The translations under genes were made by a program, and so were the position numbers. 64,000 bases of DNA. Source: Saprospiraceae bacterium. GTDB taxonomy: Bacteria > Bacteroidota > Bacteroidia > Chitinophagales > Saprospiraceae. Shown in pieces: positions 19,168 to 26,846 of this stretch; the first letter of the stretch is position 1, and each line of letters opens with the position of its first letter. Where the stretch lies: NCBI GenBank assembly GCA_019187225.1, contig JABAQQ010000024.1, positions 124,001 to 188,000 of the forward strand, written 5' to 3'. The notes beneath the pieces were generated by a model that saw nothing but the letters and a program-made list of their open reading frames with translations, did no database searches and was not told the origin of the DNA.

Positions 19168-20199
19168 ATGTCCGATATTTTTGAAAATGCCCGGCAGGCC
19201 CTTGCCGCTGTAGACGCTGCGTCACCCGCAGATGCGGAAGCGCTCGAGTCCTTCCGCATCCACTACCTCGGTTCCAAAGGCCTGATCAAAAGCCTGATGG
19301 AGGAGATGCGCAACGTACCCAATGAACGCAAACGCGACTACGGCCAATTGATGAACACGCTCAAGCAGCAGGCCGAGGAAAAATACCAGTCGCTCAGGAA
19401 TGCCTTCGAGGCCCGGGCCGAAAGTGCTGCAGGTCAGTCGCTCGACCTCACCGCGCCCGGCGAACCGCTCCCCCTCGGCTCCCGCCATCCGGTTGCCGTG
19501 ACGCTCAACCGCATCGTGGATATTTTCACCCGCATGGGCTTTTCCGTTGCCGACGGCCCCGAGATCGAGGACGACTGGCATAATTTCACGGCTATGAACA
19601 CGCCGGAAGACCACCCCGCCCGCGATATGCAGGACACTTTCTATGTGGTAGATGCACCGGGCATGCTCCTCCGCACACACACATCACCCGTACAGGCCCG
19701 GGTGATGCAGTCGCGCAAACCGCCGATCCGCATCATCGCCCCGGGGCGCGTGTATCGCAACGAGACCATCTCCACCCGTTCCCACGCCCAGTTCCACCAG
19801 GTGGAAGGATTGTACGTGGACGAAGGCGTTTCCTTCGCCGACCTGAAACAGACATTATTGTACTTCGCCCAAGAAATGTTCGGCGCTCCCAAGATTCGCC
19901 TGCGCCCTTCGTTCTTCCCGTTCACCGAACCTTCGGCGGAAATGGACATCTGGCTCGGCACCGACACGGAGAAAAACTACCGCCTCACCAAAGGCACCGG
20001 CTGGCTCGAAATCCTCGGCTGCGGCATGGTGGACCCCGACGTGCTGGAAATGTGCGGCATTGACTCGAAAAAATACAGCGGTTTTGCTTTCGGGATGGGC
20101 ATCGAGCGGCAGGCGCTGCGCTTGTATGAAATCGGCGACATCCGGCTGTTGTTCGAAAACGACGTGCGGTTTTTGCGACAGTTCGCTTCGGCGATCTGA
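19168..20199 (+). CDS. pheS: Phenylalanine--tRNA ligase alpha subunit
   Basis: The product has 343 residues from the ATG at 19168, the normal PheS start (MSDIFENARQALAAV). The N-terminal coiled coil (about 1-90, HYLGSKGLIKSLMEEMR) is followed by the class II catalytic core with motif 2 (RIIAPGRVYRNETISTRSHAQFHQVEG) and motif 3 (GFAFGMGIERQALRLY, then GDIRLLFENDVRFLRQF). With PheT, which is not in this window, it charges tRNA-Phe in the cytoplasm. Its separation from pheT is usual in Bacteroidota. Confidence 0.97.
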   Translation: MSDIFENARQALAAVDAASPADAEALESFRIHYLGSKGLIKSLMEEMRNVPNERKRDYGQLMNTLKQQAEEKYQSLRNAFEARAESAAGQSLDLTAPGEPLPLGSRHPVAVTLNRIVDIFTRMGFSVADGPEIEDDWHNFTAMNTPEDHPARDMQDTFYVVDAPGMLLRTHTSPVQARVMQSRKPPIRIIAPGRVYRNETISTRSHAQFHQVEGLYVDEGVSFADLKQTLLYFAQEMFGAPKIRLRPSFFPFTEPSAEMDIWLGTDTEKNYRLTKGTGWLEILGCGMVDPDVLEMCGIDSKKYSGFAFGMGIERQALRLYEIGDIRLLFENDVRFLRQFASAI

Positions 20200-20430
20200 G
20201 TTCGCAGTTGTGGTCTTTTGACCGCGATCCTTCATTTACATCCGTTTCATTTAAATTTATAATCCACACCGAACAAGGTGTCGCCATGCTCTCAGGAGTA
20301 TTGAATAGCGGAAGAGCCGTTCGGTCAACATCGCCATCATGCGAAAATTCGTTGCCATTCGTCGTTACATATTGAATTACAGCGAATTATTAACCGGGTA
20401 CATTTGATCGGAAACCAGACGTTGACCCCT

Positions 20431-20558
20431 TCAACGTCCAACGTCCAATGTCCAACGTCCAACTGTCCAATGTCCAACTGTCCAATGTCCAACGTCCAAT
20501 GTCCAACTGTCCAATGTCCAACTGTCCAATGTCCAACGTCCAATGTCTAACAATCCAA
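20431..20558. repeat. TCCAATG-type heptamer array
   Basis: Tandem 7-base units TCCAACG and TCCAATG, some extended to TCCAACTG, run up to 12 bases before the ATG of the prohibitin gene. The same unit recurs as eight perfect copies at 59380-59435. The 230 bases between pheS and the array hold no recognisable gene. Confidence 0.85.
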
Positions 20559-20569
20559 AGTCTTAAATC

Positions 20570-21472
20570 ATGTTTCTCGCACTGATCGGTCTGCTCTTGC
20601 TTGCAGTAGCTTCCACTGTTGCCAAAGCCAATCCCAATTTCGCCAATATTGGAAAAACGGGCCGGTATATCGGTATCGGGCTGGTGTTGCTCGGTCTTTC
20701 CACCGCTTGTTTTATTCAAATCCAGCCCGGCGAAGTGGGCGTAAAAACGCTGTTTGGAAAAGTTCAACCGGGCGTACTGACAGAAGGCTTGAATTTCATC
20801 AATCCGTTCCTGGAAATTACCCGCTTCGATGTCCGCACCCAAAACTACACCATGTCCGGCATACAGGATGAGCGTGAAAGATTGGGCGACGACGCCATTC
20901 ATGTCCTGTCGTCGGATGGTTTGGAAGTCATCATTGACATGACGGTGCTGTACCGGGTGATGGGTGAAAAGGCGCCGGACATTCTGCGCAACCTCGGCAA
21001 GGGATACCGCGACGTGATCGTGCGCCCACTCACACGGACCAAGATCCGCGATTTTGCCGCTTATTACGATGCCGTGTCGCTTTATTCCTCCAAACGTGAC
21101 GAATTTCAACAACGCCTTTTCAAATCGCTCGACGATGAGTTCCGGAAAAGCGGTCTCATTTTGGAACAATTGCTCGTCCGCAACATCAACCTGCCGGAAT
21201 CTGTAAAGCAGACCATCGAGTCGAAGATCAATGCCGAGCAGGAGGCGCAAAAAATGAAATTCGTCCTGGAAAAGGAAAAACAGGAAGCCGAACGCAAACG
21301 TGTGGAAGCCCAGGGTATCGCCGATTACCAACGCATCCTGACTTCTACACTGACGGACAAATTGCTTCAATACGAGCAAATTAAAGCGCAAAAAGAACTC
21401 GCGCTTTCTCCCAACTCCAAAGTCGTCATCATGGGCAGCGGGAAAAACGCGCCGATCCTGATCGGACAATAG
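20570..21472 (+). CDS. Prohibitin/SPFH domain membrane protein (HflC-like)
   Basis: The 300-residue protein has two hydrophobic N-terminal stretches (MFLALIGLLLLAVAST and IGIGLVLLGLSTACFI) and then an SPFH/Band 7 domain (IQPGEVGVKTLFGKVQPGVL; VIIDMTVLYRV; GKGYRDVIVRPLTR). A charged coiled coil (EQEAQKMKFVLEKEKQEAER) and a short conserved tail (VVIMGSGKNAPILIG) follow. Prohibitins assemble into membrane rings that organise proteases and membrane domains. The start lies directly after the heptamer array. The glycosyltransferase gene begins 3 bases after the stop, so the two are co-transcribed. Confidence 0.9.
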   Translation: MFLALIGLLLLAVASTVAKANPNFANIGKTGRYIGIGLVLLGLSTACFIQIQPGEVGVKTLFGKVQPGVLTEGLNFINPFLEITRFDVRTQNYTMSGIQDERERLGDDAIHVLSSDGLEVIIDMTVLYRVMGEKAPDILRNLGKGYRDVIVRPLTRTKIRDFAAYYDAVSLYSSKRDEFQQRLFKSLDDEFRKSGLILEQLLVRNINLPESVKQTIESKINAEQEAQKMKFVLEKEKQEAERKRVEAQGIADYQRILTSTLTDKLLQYEQIKAQKELALSPNSKVVIMGSGKNAPILIGQ

Positions 21473-21475
21473 AAT

Positions 21476-22225
21476 ATGGTTAAACTTTCCGCTGTCATCA
21501 TCACTTTCAACGAAGAACGCAACATCGGGCGTTGTCTCGATTCGCTTGCCGGCGTGGCTGATGAATTAGTCGTATTAGATTCATTTTCAACGGACAAGAC
21601 AGCAGAAATTTGCATAGCGAAGGGCGCCCGCTTTATGCAACACGCCTTCGAAGGGCATATCGAACAAAAAAACCGGGCACTGGAAGAAGCACAATACCCT
21701 TATGTGCTTTCTCTGGATGCCGACGAAGCATTAAGCGAGCAACTCCGTGTGTCTATCTTGTCGGCCAAGGAAAACTGGAGATACGGCGGTTACGTCATGA
21801 ACCGACTCACCAACTATTGCGGCCAGTGGATTCGACACAGCGGTTGGTATCCCGACAGGAAACTGCGTCTTTTCGACCGTCGCCTGGGGCGGTGGGGAGG
21901 CACCAATCCCCACGACAGGGTAGAATTGCAGCCAGGCGTCACCACGGCCTTTCTCGACGGCGATCTGCTGCATTACAGTTATTACACCGTGAATGAACAC
22001 ATCGAACGTGCCCGTAAGTATGCCGGCATTGCTGCCTGCGCCATGCACGCACAAGGCAAACGCGGAACCTGGCTACAGGTTATTTTCAGTCCCGCTTTTA
22101 AATTTTTCCGGAACTATATCCTTAAAAGAGGCTTCCTCGACGGGCGCGCCGGATGGACAATTTGTAAAATTGCCGCCTGGGAGACTTATTTGAAATACCG
22201 ATTTTTGCTTCGTTTGCGTTCATAG
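21476..22225 (+). CDS. Family 2 glycosyltransferase, lipopolysaccharide core type (WaaE/KdtX-like)
   Basis: The 249-residue GT-A enzyme shows SAVIITFNEERNIGRCLDSL at the N-terminus, a nucleotide-sugar acidic motif SLDADEAL near residue 81, WIRHSGWYPDRKLRLF in the middle and a hydrophobic C-terminal part (FKFFRNYILKRGF). These are features of WaaE/KdtX-type beta-glucosyltransferases that add a sugar to lipopolysaccharide core heptose at the inner face of the membrane. The acceptor here is inferred from family only. It is tightly linked to the prohibitin gene. Confidence 0.87.
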   Translation: MVKLSAVIITFNEERNIGRCLDSLAGVADELVVLDSFSTDKTAEICIAKGARFMQHAFEGHIEQKNRALEEAQYPYVLSLDADEALSEQLRVSILSAKENWRYGGYVMNRLTNYCGQWIRHSGWYPDRKLRLFDRRLGRWGGTNPHDRVELQPGVTTAFLDGDLLHYSYYTVNEHIERARKYAGIAACAMHAQGKRGTWLQVIFSPAFKFFRNYILKRGFLDGRAGWTICKIAAWETYLKYRFLLRLRS

Positions 22226-22268
22226 ACGCATTGTATGCAACGATTCAACGACGAAATTTTTGCCCGAC

Positions 22269-22778
22269 ATGCTTCGTTTTTTTCTACTATTTTGTTTGTC
22301 CATATTTTTTGCGTGCGCCACATCCCCAAAAACGGCGCAAAGGACCGCACCGGCCTCTCGCCCCAAACCTGTCACACCGCCCAAGCCGGCACCTGTCGCC
22401 ACCGTTCCCGGAGCGGCATCCATAGCTTGGCTCGACAGCGAACGGCTCATGCCCGTGCTTGAACAGGCCCAACGCGAAAAAAAACCGGTATTTGTGGAAT
22501 TCCATGCTTCCTGGTGTGCGCCCTGCAAGGTCATGGAGGAAGAGATATTTACCCAGGAGCCGACTTTTCGCTATCTCAATATGAATTTCCTGAATTTCCG
22601 CACCGATTTTGACACCCCTTCCGGACAAACGCTCGCTTCGCTATACGAAGTCAAATCGCTGCCCACCATTTTATTTCTCGATCCGCAAGGCGTGGTACTC
22701 GAACGGCATACTGGTATGGCAAATCCCTCCGTGCTGCGCACGAAGGGAGATTCGGCTCTGGGAAAAATGAAGAAATAG
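22269..22778 (+). CDS. Thioredoxin-family lipoprotein
   Basis: The product has 169 residues from ATG 22269. A lipoprotein signal MLRFFLLFCLSIFFAC with acylatable Cys16 is followed by a Pro/Ala-rich linker and a thioredoxin fold with active site WCAPCKVMEEE and cis-proline LPTILFLD. It is probably a membrane-anchored periplasmic thiol-disulfide protein. Upstream TTG-initiated extension is possible but would displace the lipobox. It is convergent with hisS, with only 32 bases between the stop codons. Confidence 0.9.
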   Translation: MLRFFLLFCLSIFFACATSPKTAQRTAPASRPKPVTPPKPAPVATVPGAASIAWLDSERLMPVLEQAQREKKPVFVEFHASWCAPCKVMEEEIFTQEPTFRYLNMNFLNFRTDFDTPSGQTLASLYEVKSLPTILFLDPQGVVLERHTGMANPSVLRTKGDSALGKMKK

Positions 22779-22810
22779 CGAAATTCCCGCAGGATTAGGA
22801 GAGGCCTTTT

Positions 22811-24157
22811 TTAACCACCTATCCTTCCCACCAATTCTTCCGCTGTCATCGCTTTTTGCTCTCCCGTTTTTTGGTCCTTTACCATTAAAGTACCGGTCTG
22901 CATTTCCGTTTCGCCCACAATGGCGACAAAGGGAATGTTGCGTTTGGCGGCGTATTCGAATTGTTTTTTCAATTTGCCCGGTTCGGGATACAATTCCGCT
23001 GCGACTCCTCCTTTCCGGAGTTTCGTTGCGCATTGAAATGCGTATTGAAACGTTGGTTCGTCGAAGGAGGCAAGCATGATCTGAACGCTTTCGGCGAGCG
23101 TTTCCGGGAAAAGTCCGAGTCCTTCCATCACGTCGTAGATGCGGTCGGCGCCGAAAGAAATGCCCACACCGGACAATCCCGGGACGCCGAATACGCCCGT
23201 CAGGTCGGCGTAGCGCCCACCGCCGCCAATGCTACCCATCTTAAAATCTTTCGCTGCAACCTCAAAAATGCAACCGGTGTAGTAGGTAAGTCCGCGCGCC
23301 AGGGTGATGTCGAATCTGACGTCGTTGGTCAGACCGGTTTTTTCCAGCAGGCGAAACACGCGCGAAAGTTCTTCCACGCCAAGCATACCCGTCGGGCTAT
23401 TAGAAAAAACGGAAGCAAGCGATGGTAGGTCCTTCGTTTGGAGTATGGTTTCTATCGTCGAGATCGCTTTGCCGGAAATGCCGCGTTCTGCCAGTTCTTC
23501 CCGAACGCCTTCGATGCCGATCTTGTCTAATTTATCGATCGCTACTGTCATGTCCATGAACCGTTCGGTGATGCCTGCGGCTTCAGCGATGCCGAAAAGT
23601 ATTTTCCGGTTGTTGATCTTGATGATCACCGGGACCCCCAGAAGGGCAAAGGCCTCGTCGTATATCTGAGTCAATTCCGCTTCATACAACAAGCTGTCTG
23701 ACCCGATGACGTCGGCGTCGCACTGGAAAAATTCGCGGTAACGCCCCCGCTGCGGGCGGTCGGCGCGCCACACAGGTTGGATTTGGTAGCGCTTGAAGGG
23801 GAAGGACAAAGTACCGCGGTTCATCACAACGTAGCGGGCGAAAGGCACGGTAAGATCGTAACGCAGGCCGCGTTTGGCGATACTCGGTATGAGTTTGTTC
23901 GAGTCGCGGTTGGCCAAGGCCTCTGCGTTCGCCTCCTTGAGAAAATCGCCGTTGTTGAGGATCTTGAACAGGAGTTTATCACCTTCATCGCCGTACTTGC
24001 CGGTGAGTGTGGAAAGGTTTTCCATGGCCGGTGTTTCCAGCGGTTGAAAGCCGAATCGCACGAATACCGAGCGGATCGTATCAAAAATATAGGTCCGTTT
24101 GCGCACTTGTTCCGGGCCAAAATCGCGGGTGCCTTCGGGTAGAGAGGGTTTTTGCAT
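22811..24157 (-). CDS. hisS: Histidine--tRNA ligase
   Basis: The product has 448 residues starting MQKPSLPEGTRDFGPEQ, the standard HisRS N-terminus. A longer in-frame extension upstream is rejected because it runs through the terminator hairpin. Class II motif 2 includes WRADRPQRGRYREFFQCD, the histidine-specific GLTYYTGCIFEV is present, then GGGGRYADLTGVF and GVGISFGADRIYDVM. A C-terminal anticodon-binding domain ends in TAEELVGRIGG. It charges tRNA-His in the cytoplasm. A strong hairpin 18 bases upstream separates it from the preceding minus-strand gene. Confidence 0.97.
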   Translation of the reverse strand: MQKPSLPEGTRDFGPEQVRKRTYIFDTIRSVFVRFGFQPLETPAMENLSTLTGKYGDEGDKLLFKILNNGDFLKEANAEALANRDSNKLIPSIAKRGLRYDLTVPFARYVVMNRGTLSFPFKRYQIQPVWRADRPQRGRYREFFQCDADVIGSDSLLYEAELTQIYDEAFALLGVPVIIKINNRKILFGIAEAAGITERFMDMTVAIDKLDKIGIEGVREELAERGISGKAISTIETILQTKDLPSLASVFSNSPTGMLGVEELSRVFRLLEKTGLTNDVRFDITLARGLTYYTGCIFEVAAKDFKMGSIGGGGRYADLTGVFGVPGLSGVGISFGADRIYDVMEGLGLFPETLAESVQIMLASFDEPTFQYAFQCATKLRKGGVAAELYPEPGKLKKQFEYAAKRNIPFVAIVGETEMQTGTLMVKDQKTGEQKAMTAEELVGRIGG

Positions 24158-24174
24158 GGCGAAAATTGTTTTGG

Positions 24175-24214
24175 AAAAACAAACCTCCGGGGTCGCGTAT
24201 CCCGGAGGTTTGTT
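24175..24214 (-). terminator. Intrinsic terminator between the membrane protein gene and hisS
   Basis: A perfect 14-bp stem (AACAAACCTCCGGG at 24178-24191 with CCCGGAGGTTTGTT at 24201-24214) with a 9-base loop is followed on the minus strand by five T's. It lies 18 bases before the hisS ATG, so if transcription of hisS starts upstream of it, it would be an attenuator rather than a simple terminator. Confidence 0.75.
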
Positions 24215-24238
24215 CAACGGTGCAAATATCGGCAAAGT

Positions 24239-24694
24239 TCACTGCCCGCTCACTACCGAAGCCAAATTGCCGAACAACAGCCCTTTCATCGCCAGCGTAC
24301 CGAAAATGATGAGGGTGGCAATAGCGGTATAGATCGCCACCTTTTTGTGTTTTTCCGCGTCCGTAGCTGCTTTTTTGGAAAAAGTGCGGCCCAATTGGAT
24401 CAACACGACCGCAATAAGCATGGCTGCGATGTGCTCCGCTTTAAAATAGCGCACCCAGGGGTCTTTCATCGAGCCCGGGCCGGTTGTGTAGGGGCTGGTA
24501 GCAAAGTACAAAATAAGGCCCAACAGCAATTGGAGGTGGGTCAGGATAATCAAGGCAGTGGACGCGGTATTGTCGGTTTTTTCGTAGGGTTTATTGCCCA
24601 GCCATCCGCTGAACGACCGGTAAAGAACGAACAACAACGCAGCCAACAGCAAATAGCGGTTGTAGGAGTGGAGTGTACTGAGAAGTGGGTGCAT
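24239..24694 (-). CDS. Small four-helix membrane protein with conserved histidines (cytochrome b-like)
   Basis: The product has 151 residues from ATG 24694. Four hydrophobic helices are evident (YLLLAALLFVLYRSF; ALIILTHLQLLLGLILYF; HIAAMLIAVVLIQLG; VAIYTAIATLIIFGTLAM). Histidines sit at helix ends (LSTLHSYNRY, LTHLQLLLG, KAEHIAAML), as expected for haem ligands. Similar short proteins in Bacteroidota are often listed as cytochrome b-like; biochemical proof is lacking to my knowledge. It is alone and ends at the terminator upstream of hisS. Confidence 0.7.
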   Translation of the reverse strand: MHPLLSTLHSYNRYLLLAALLFVLYRSFSGWLGNKPYEKTDNTASTALIILTHLQLLLGLILYFATSPYTTGPGSMKDPWVRYFKAEHIAAMLIAVVLIQLGRTFSKKAATDAEKHKKVAIYTAIATLIIFGTLAMKGLLFGNLASVVSGQ

Positions 24695-24847
24695 GGTCAG
24701 AAACGATTGAGTGTGAAGGAGGAACAAAGGAAAAAGCGCTTGGCATTTTATTGGTCAAACCACCGGAAAAAATTTTTTTACAAAAATTTATTTTGAGGTG
24801 TGACTTTCCATCTGTCCCTTCGTTAAAATGGTGTAAATCGAACAATA

Positions 24848-24958
24848 AGGGATGAATCAAAATAAAATTTTGAATCCCTCAAGATATTAGGTAGGAAGAT
24901 TGTTTTCATTTGGTTTTTTGGGGTTTTAGCCTTCGGACGCAAGTCCGGAGGCTTTTTT
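24848..24958 (+). other. Two hairpins ending in an orphan plus-strand terminator
   Basis: A hairpin at 24848-24879 (AGGGAT...ATCCCT, extended by TCAAAAT pairing) is followed by a second at 24928-24953. The second has an 11-bp stem with one G-T pair, a GCAA tetraloop and then six T's. No plus-strand coding gene lies within 2 kb upstream. It may be a small RNA with its terminator, or a block against antisense reading of dtd, which lies on the minus strand. No clear promoter is visible. Confidence 0.45.
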
Positions 24959-24973
24959 GTTTACAGGACAAGA

Positions 24974-25426
24974 TTATTCCCGGTTTTTTGAATCCATCAG
25001 GATCGTCACGGGGCCGTCGTTCAGGAGCGACACCTTCATATCAGCGCCGAATTCGCCTGTAAGTACCGTTCGGCCGGATTCCTGCCGGAGCATCTTCACA
25101 AATTTTTCATACATCGGAACAGCGGTTTCAGCTCGTGCTGCCCGGATGAACGAGGGACGATTGCCTTTTTTCGTGCTGGCATGAAGGGTAAATTGACTCA
25201 CTACCAGCATTTCACCTTCGATATCCTGTACCGAGCGGTTCATCAATCCGGCTTCATCCGAAAAGATGCGCAGGGCCGCGATTTTTTTGCATAACCATTC
25301 AATGTCCTCAGTTGTATCATCCTGCTCGATGCCCAATAAAATCAGCAATCCCTGACCAATGCGGGATTTTTCCATGTCATTAATGACCACACTGGCTTGC
25401 GAAACGCGTTGAATTACTGTTCTCAT
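24974..25426 (-). CDS. dtd: D-aminoacyl-tRNA deacylase
   Basis: The product has 150 residues from the second of two adjacent ATG codons (the first adds one Met). It begins MRTVIQRVSQASVVIN, contains the catalytic SQFTLHASTKKGNRPSF motif and the Gly-cis-Pro motif in LLNDGPVTILMDS, and matches the family's usual length. It hydrolyses D-amino acids, and glycine mischarged on tRNA-Ala, from tRNA in the cytoplasm. It is transcribed alone. Confidence 0.96.
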   Translation of the reverse strand: MRTVIQRVSQASVVINDMEKSRIGQGLLILLGIEQDDTTEDIEWLCKKIAALRIFSDEAGLMNRSVQDIEGEMLVVSQFTLHASTKKGNRPSFIRAARAETAVPMYEKFVKMLRQESGRTVLTGEFGADMKVSLLNDGPVTILMDSKNRE

Positions 25427-25520
25427 CATTTTTGAAATTTGCGCCTTCCGGATCCTGTACGATCAGGGCTAAGGCAAAAACCACACTCTATTATTTCACA
25501 CATTTTTCCAACTAGCACTT

Positions 25521-25862
25521 ATGTCTCTCGTTACCGAGTTCAACGACTACCGCGCGCGCATGAACGAGCGCATTCTGGCACACGACAACAAGGTCATCAA
25601 ACGCTTTTGGAGCCTCGATAACCAAACCTACCAGGAAGGCGCACTCGACGTGCGCACCAAGGAAATGCTCGGCCTTGTGGCTTCCATGGTGTTGCGCTGC
25701 GATGACTGCATCAAATACCACCTTGGCAAATGCCACGAACTCGGCGTTACGACCGATCAGGTATTCGAGATATTCGCCGTAGCCAATATGGTCGGCGGGT
25801 CTATTTGTATTCCGCACACCAGGCGGGCAGTGGAGTATTGGGATGCGTTGAATGCGGGTTGA
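25521..25862 (+). CDS. Carboxymuconolactone decarboxylase family (AhpD-like) protein
   Basis: The 113-residue protein carries the AhpD-type redox motif LRCDDCIKYHLGKCHELG (Cys-x-x-Cys with a downstream His) and the helical framework of the family. It is likely a small thiol peroxidase-related or reductase-coupled protein, not a true decarboxylase. Its last codons, GCGGGTTGA, are themselves a unit of the downstream repeat array, so the array provides the stop codon. Confidence 0.88.
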   Translation: MSLVTEFNDYRARMNERILAHDNKVIKRFWSLDNQTYQEGALDVRTKEMLGLVASMVLRCDDCIKYHLGKCHELGVTTDQVFEIFAVANMVGGSICIPHTRRAVEYWDALNAG

Positions 25863-25863
25863 A

Positions 25864-26027
25864 TGGGTTGACGGGTTAGCGGGTTGAGCGGGTTAACGGG
25901 TTTACGGGTTGGTGGACAAACTCTGTTGGCCCGCAAACCCGTAAACCCGCTAACCCGCTCAACCCGTTAACCCGCTCAACCCGTCAACCCGCTAACCCGT
26001 TAACCCGCTCAACCCGCTCAACCCGCT
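25864..26027. repeat. Octamer array forming a long inverted repeat between convergent genes
   Basis: About six GGGTTRRC-type units (25864-25911) are followed by a 24-base spacer and about a dozen units of the complementary AACCCGCT type, some with an extra C. The two halves can pair as a hairpin of roughly 45 bp. Both flanking convergent genes stop inside the array: TGA in the first unit for the AhpD-like gene, and TAG in the last unit for the minus-strand gene. It may serve as a bidirectional terminator. Confidence 0.8.
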
Positions 26028-26766
26028 AATCCTCAGTATAGATCACTTTTCGCAGCAGGCGCAGCCCGAAAGAAATTTCAATCGTGGTATTGCGGATACG
26101 GCGTTCCGGGATGGTATAGGTATAGCCGGGAGTACATTGGTCAATCACGTTGGGAATAGGCCCCTGGCGGTATTGGGTGGTGATATCGGGATGAAGCGAA
26201 ATTTCTATCTGCCCTCCGACAAGTTCGCTGAACGACCACTCTATCCCGCCACCCATGGACAGGCCGAACAACCATTTTTGCACGCCGCCTTCCAGCGGCA
26301 AAGCGCCCGGATTGCAGAAATTGTTGTTGAGCCGCAATTCGCCGAGATTATTGCTCAGGTTGTAATCGCCGCGCAGTCCGCCGAAATAGAAAAAGCGACT
26401 GTTCTGCTGCCCCATCGGCCGGCGGAATTTTGCGCCTGCCTGCAGGGATAAATTGTTGAACTCGAATGGTTGGGTATATTGATCACCGAGAAAACCGCTG
26501 CCGATATTGAAATAGCGAAAGCGAATCGCACTGCCCCGCACGTGGTAACCAAATTGGGCATACATCGAAAACCGGTCGTCTTCGTTGTTGATGGATTCGA
26601 CAGCCAAAGCGGCGTGGTAGCGGAACAGCAACTGGCGATCGAGGCTGTTGTCCCATTTTTGATTGCCGATGCTCAAACCGCTTTTAAACACATAGGCCGT
26701 GGATTGCGCCGTCATTTGTCCCCAAATGACCGCCATCAGCAGAAATGTAAATACAAGTCGCTTCAT
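26026..26766 (-). CDS. Putative outer membrane beta-barrel protein
   Basis: The product has 246 residues from ATG 26766. A signal peptide MKRLVFTFLLMAVIWGQMTAQ is followed by alternating aromatic strands (FSMYAQFGYHVRG; NLSLQAGAKFRRP; LFGLSMGGGIEWSF; ISFGLRLLRKVIY), typical of small porin-like barrels of Bacteroidota. No catalytic motif is visible and no function can be given. The stop codon is part of the adjoining repeat array. Confidence 0.72.
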   Translation of the reverse strand: MKRLVFTFLLMAVIWGQMTAQSTAYVFKSGLSIGNQKWDNSLDRQLLFRYHAALAVESINNEDDRFSMYAQFGYHVRGSAIRFRYFNIGSGFLGDQYTQPFEFNNLSLQAGAKFRRPMGQQNSRFFYFGGLRGDYNLSNNLGELRLNNNFCNPGALPLEGGVQKWLFGLSMGGGIEWSFSELVGGQIEISLHPDITTQYRQGPIPNVIDQCTPGYTYTIPERRIRNTTIEISFGLRLLRKVIYTED

Positions 26767-26846
26767 TTTTCTCGTTTTTTGCGGCAAAAATAGAGCAATC
26801 AACCTGTAACATCCCCATTAATGCATTTTAACCTTTTCCTGATGCC

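Noticed and set aside
20337-20543. Short frames rich in W-T-L-D-I-G-Q
   Set aside because: They are translations of the TCCAATG heptamer array, not a gene; the same peptides appear at the 59.4 kb array.
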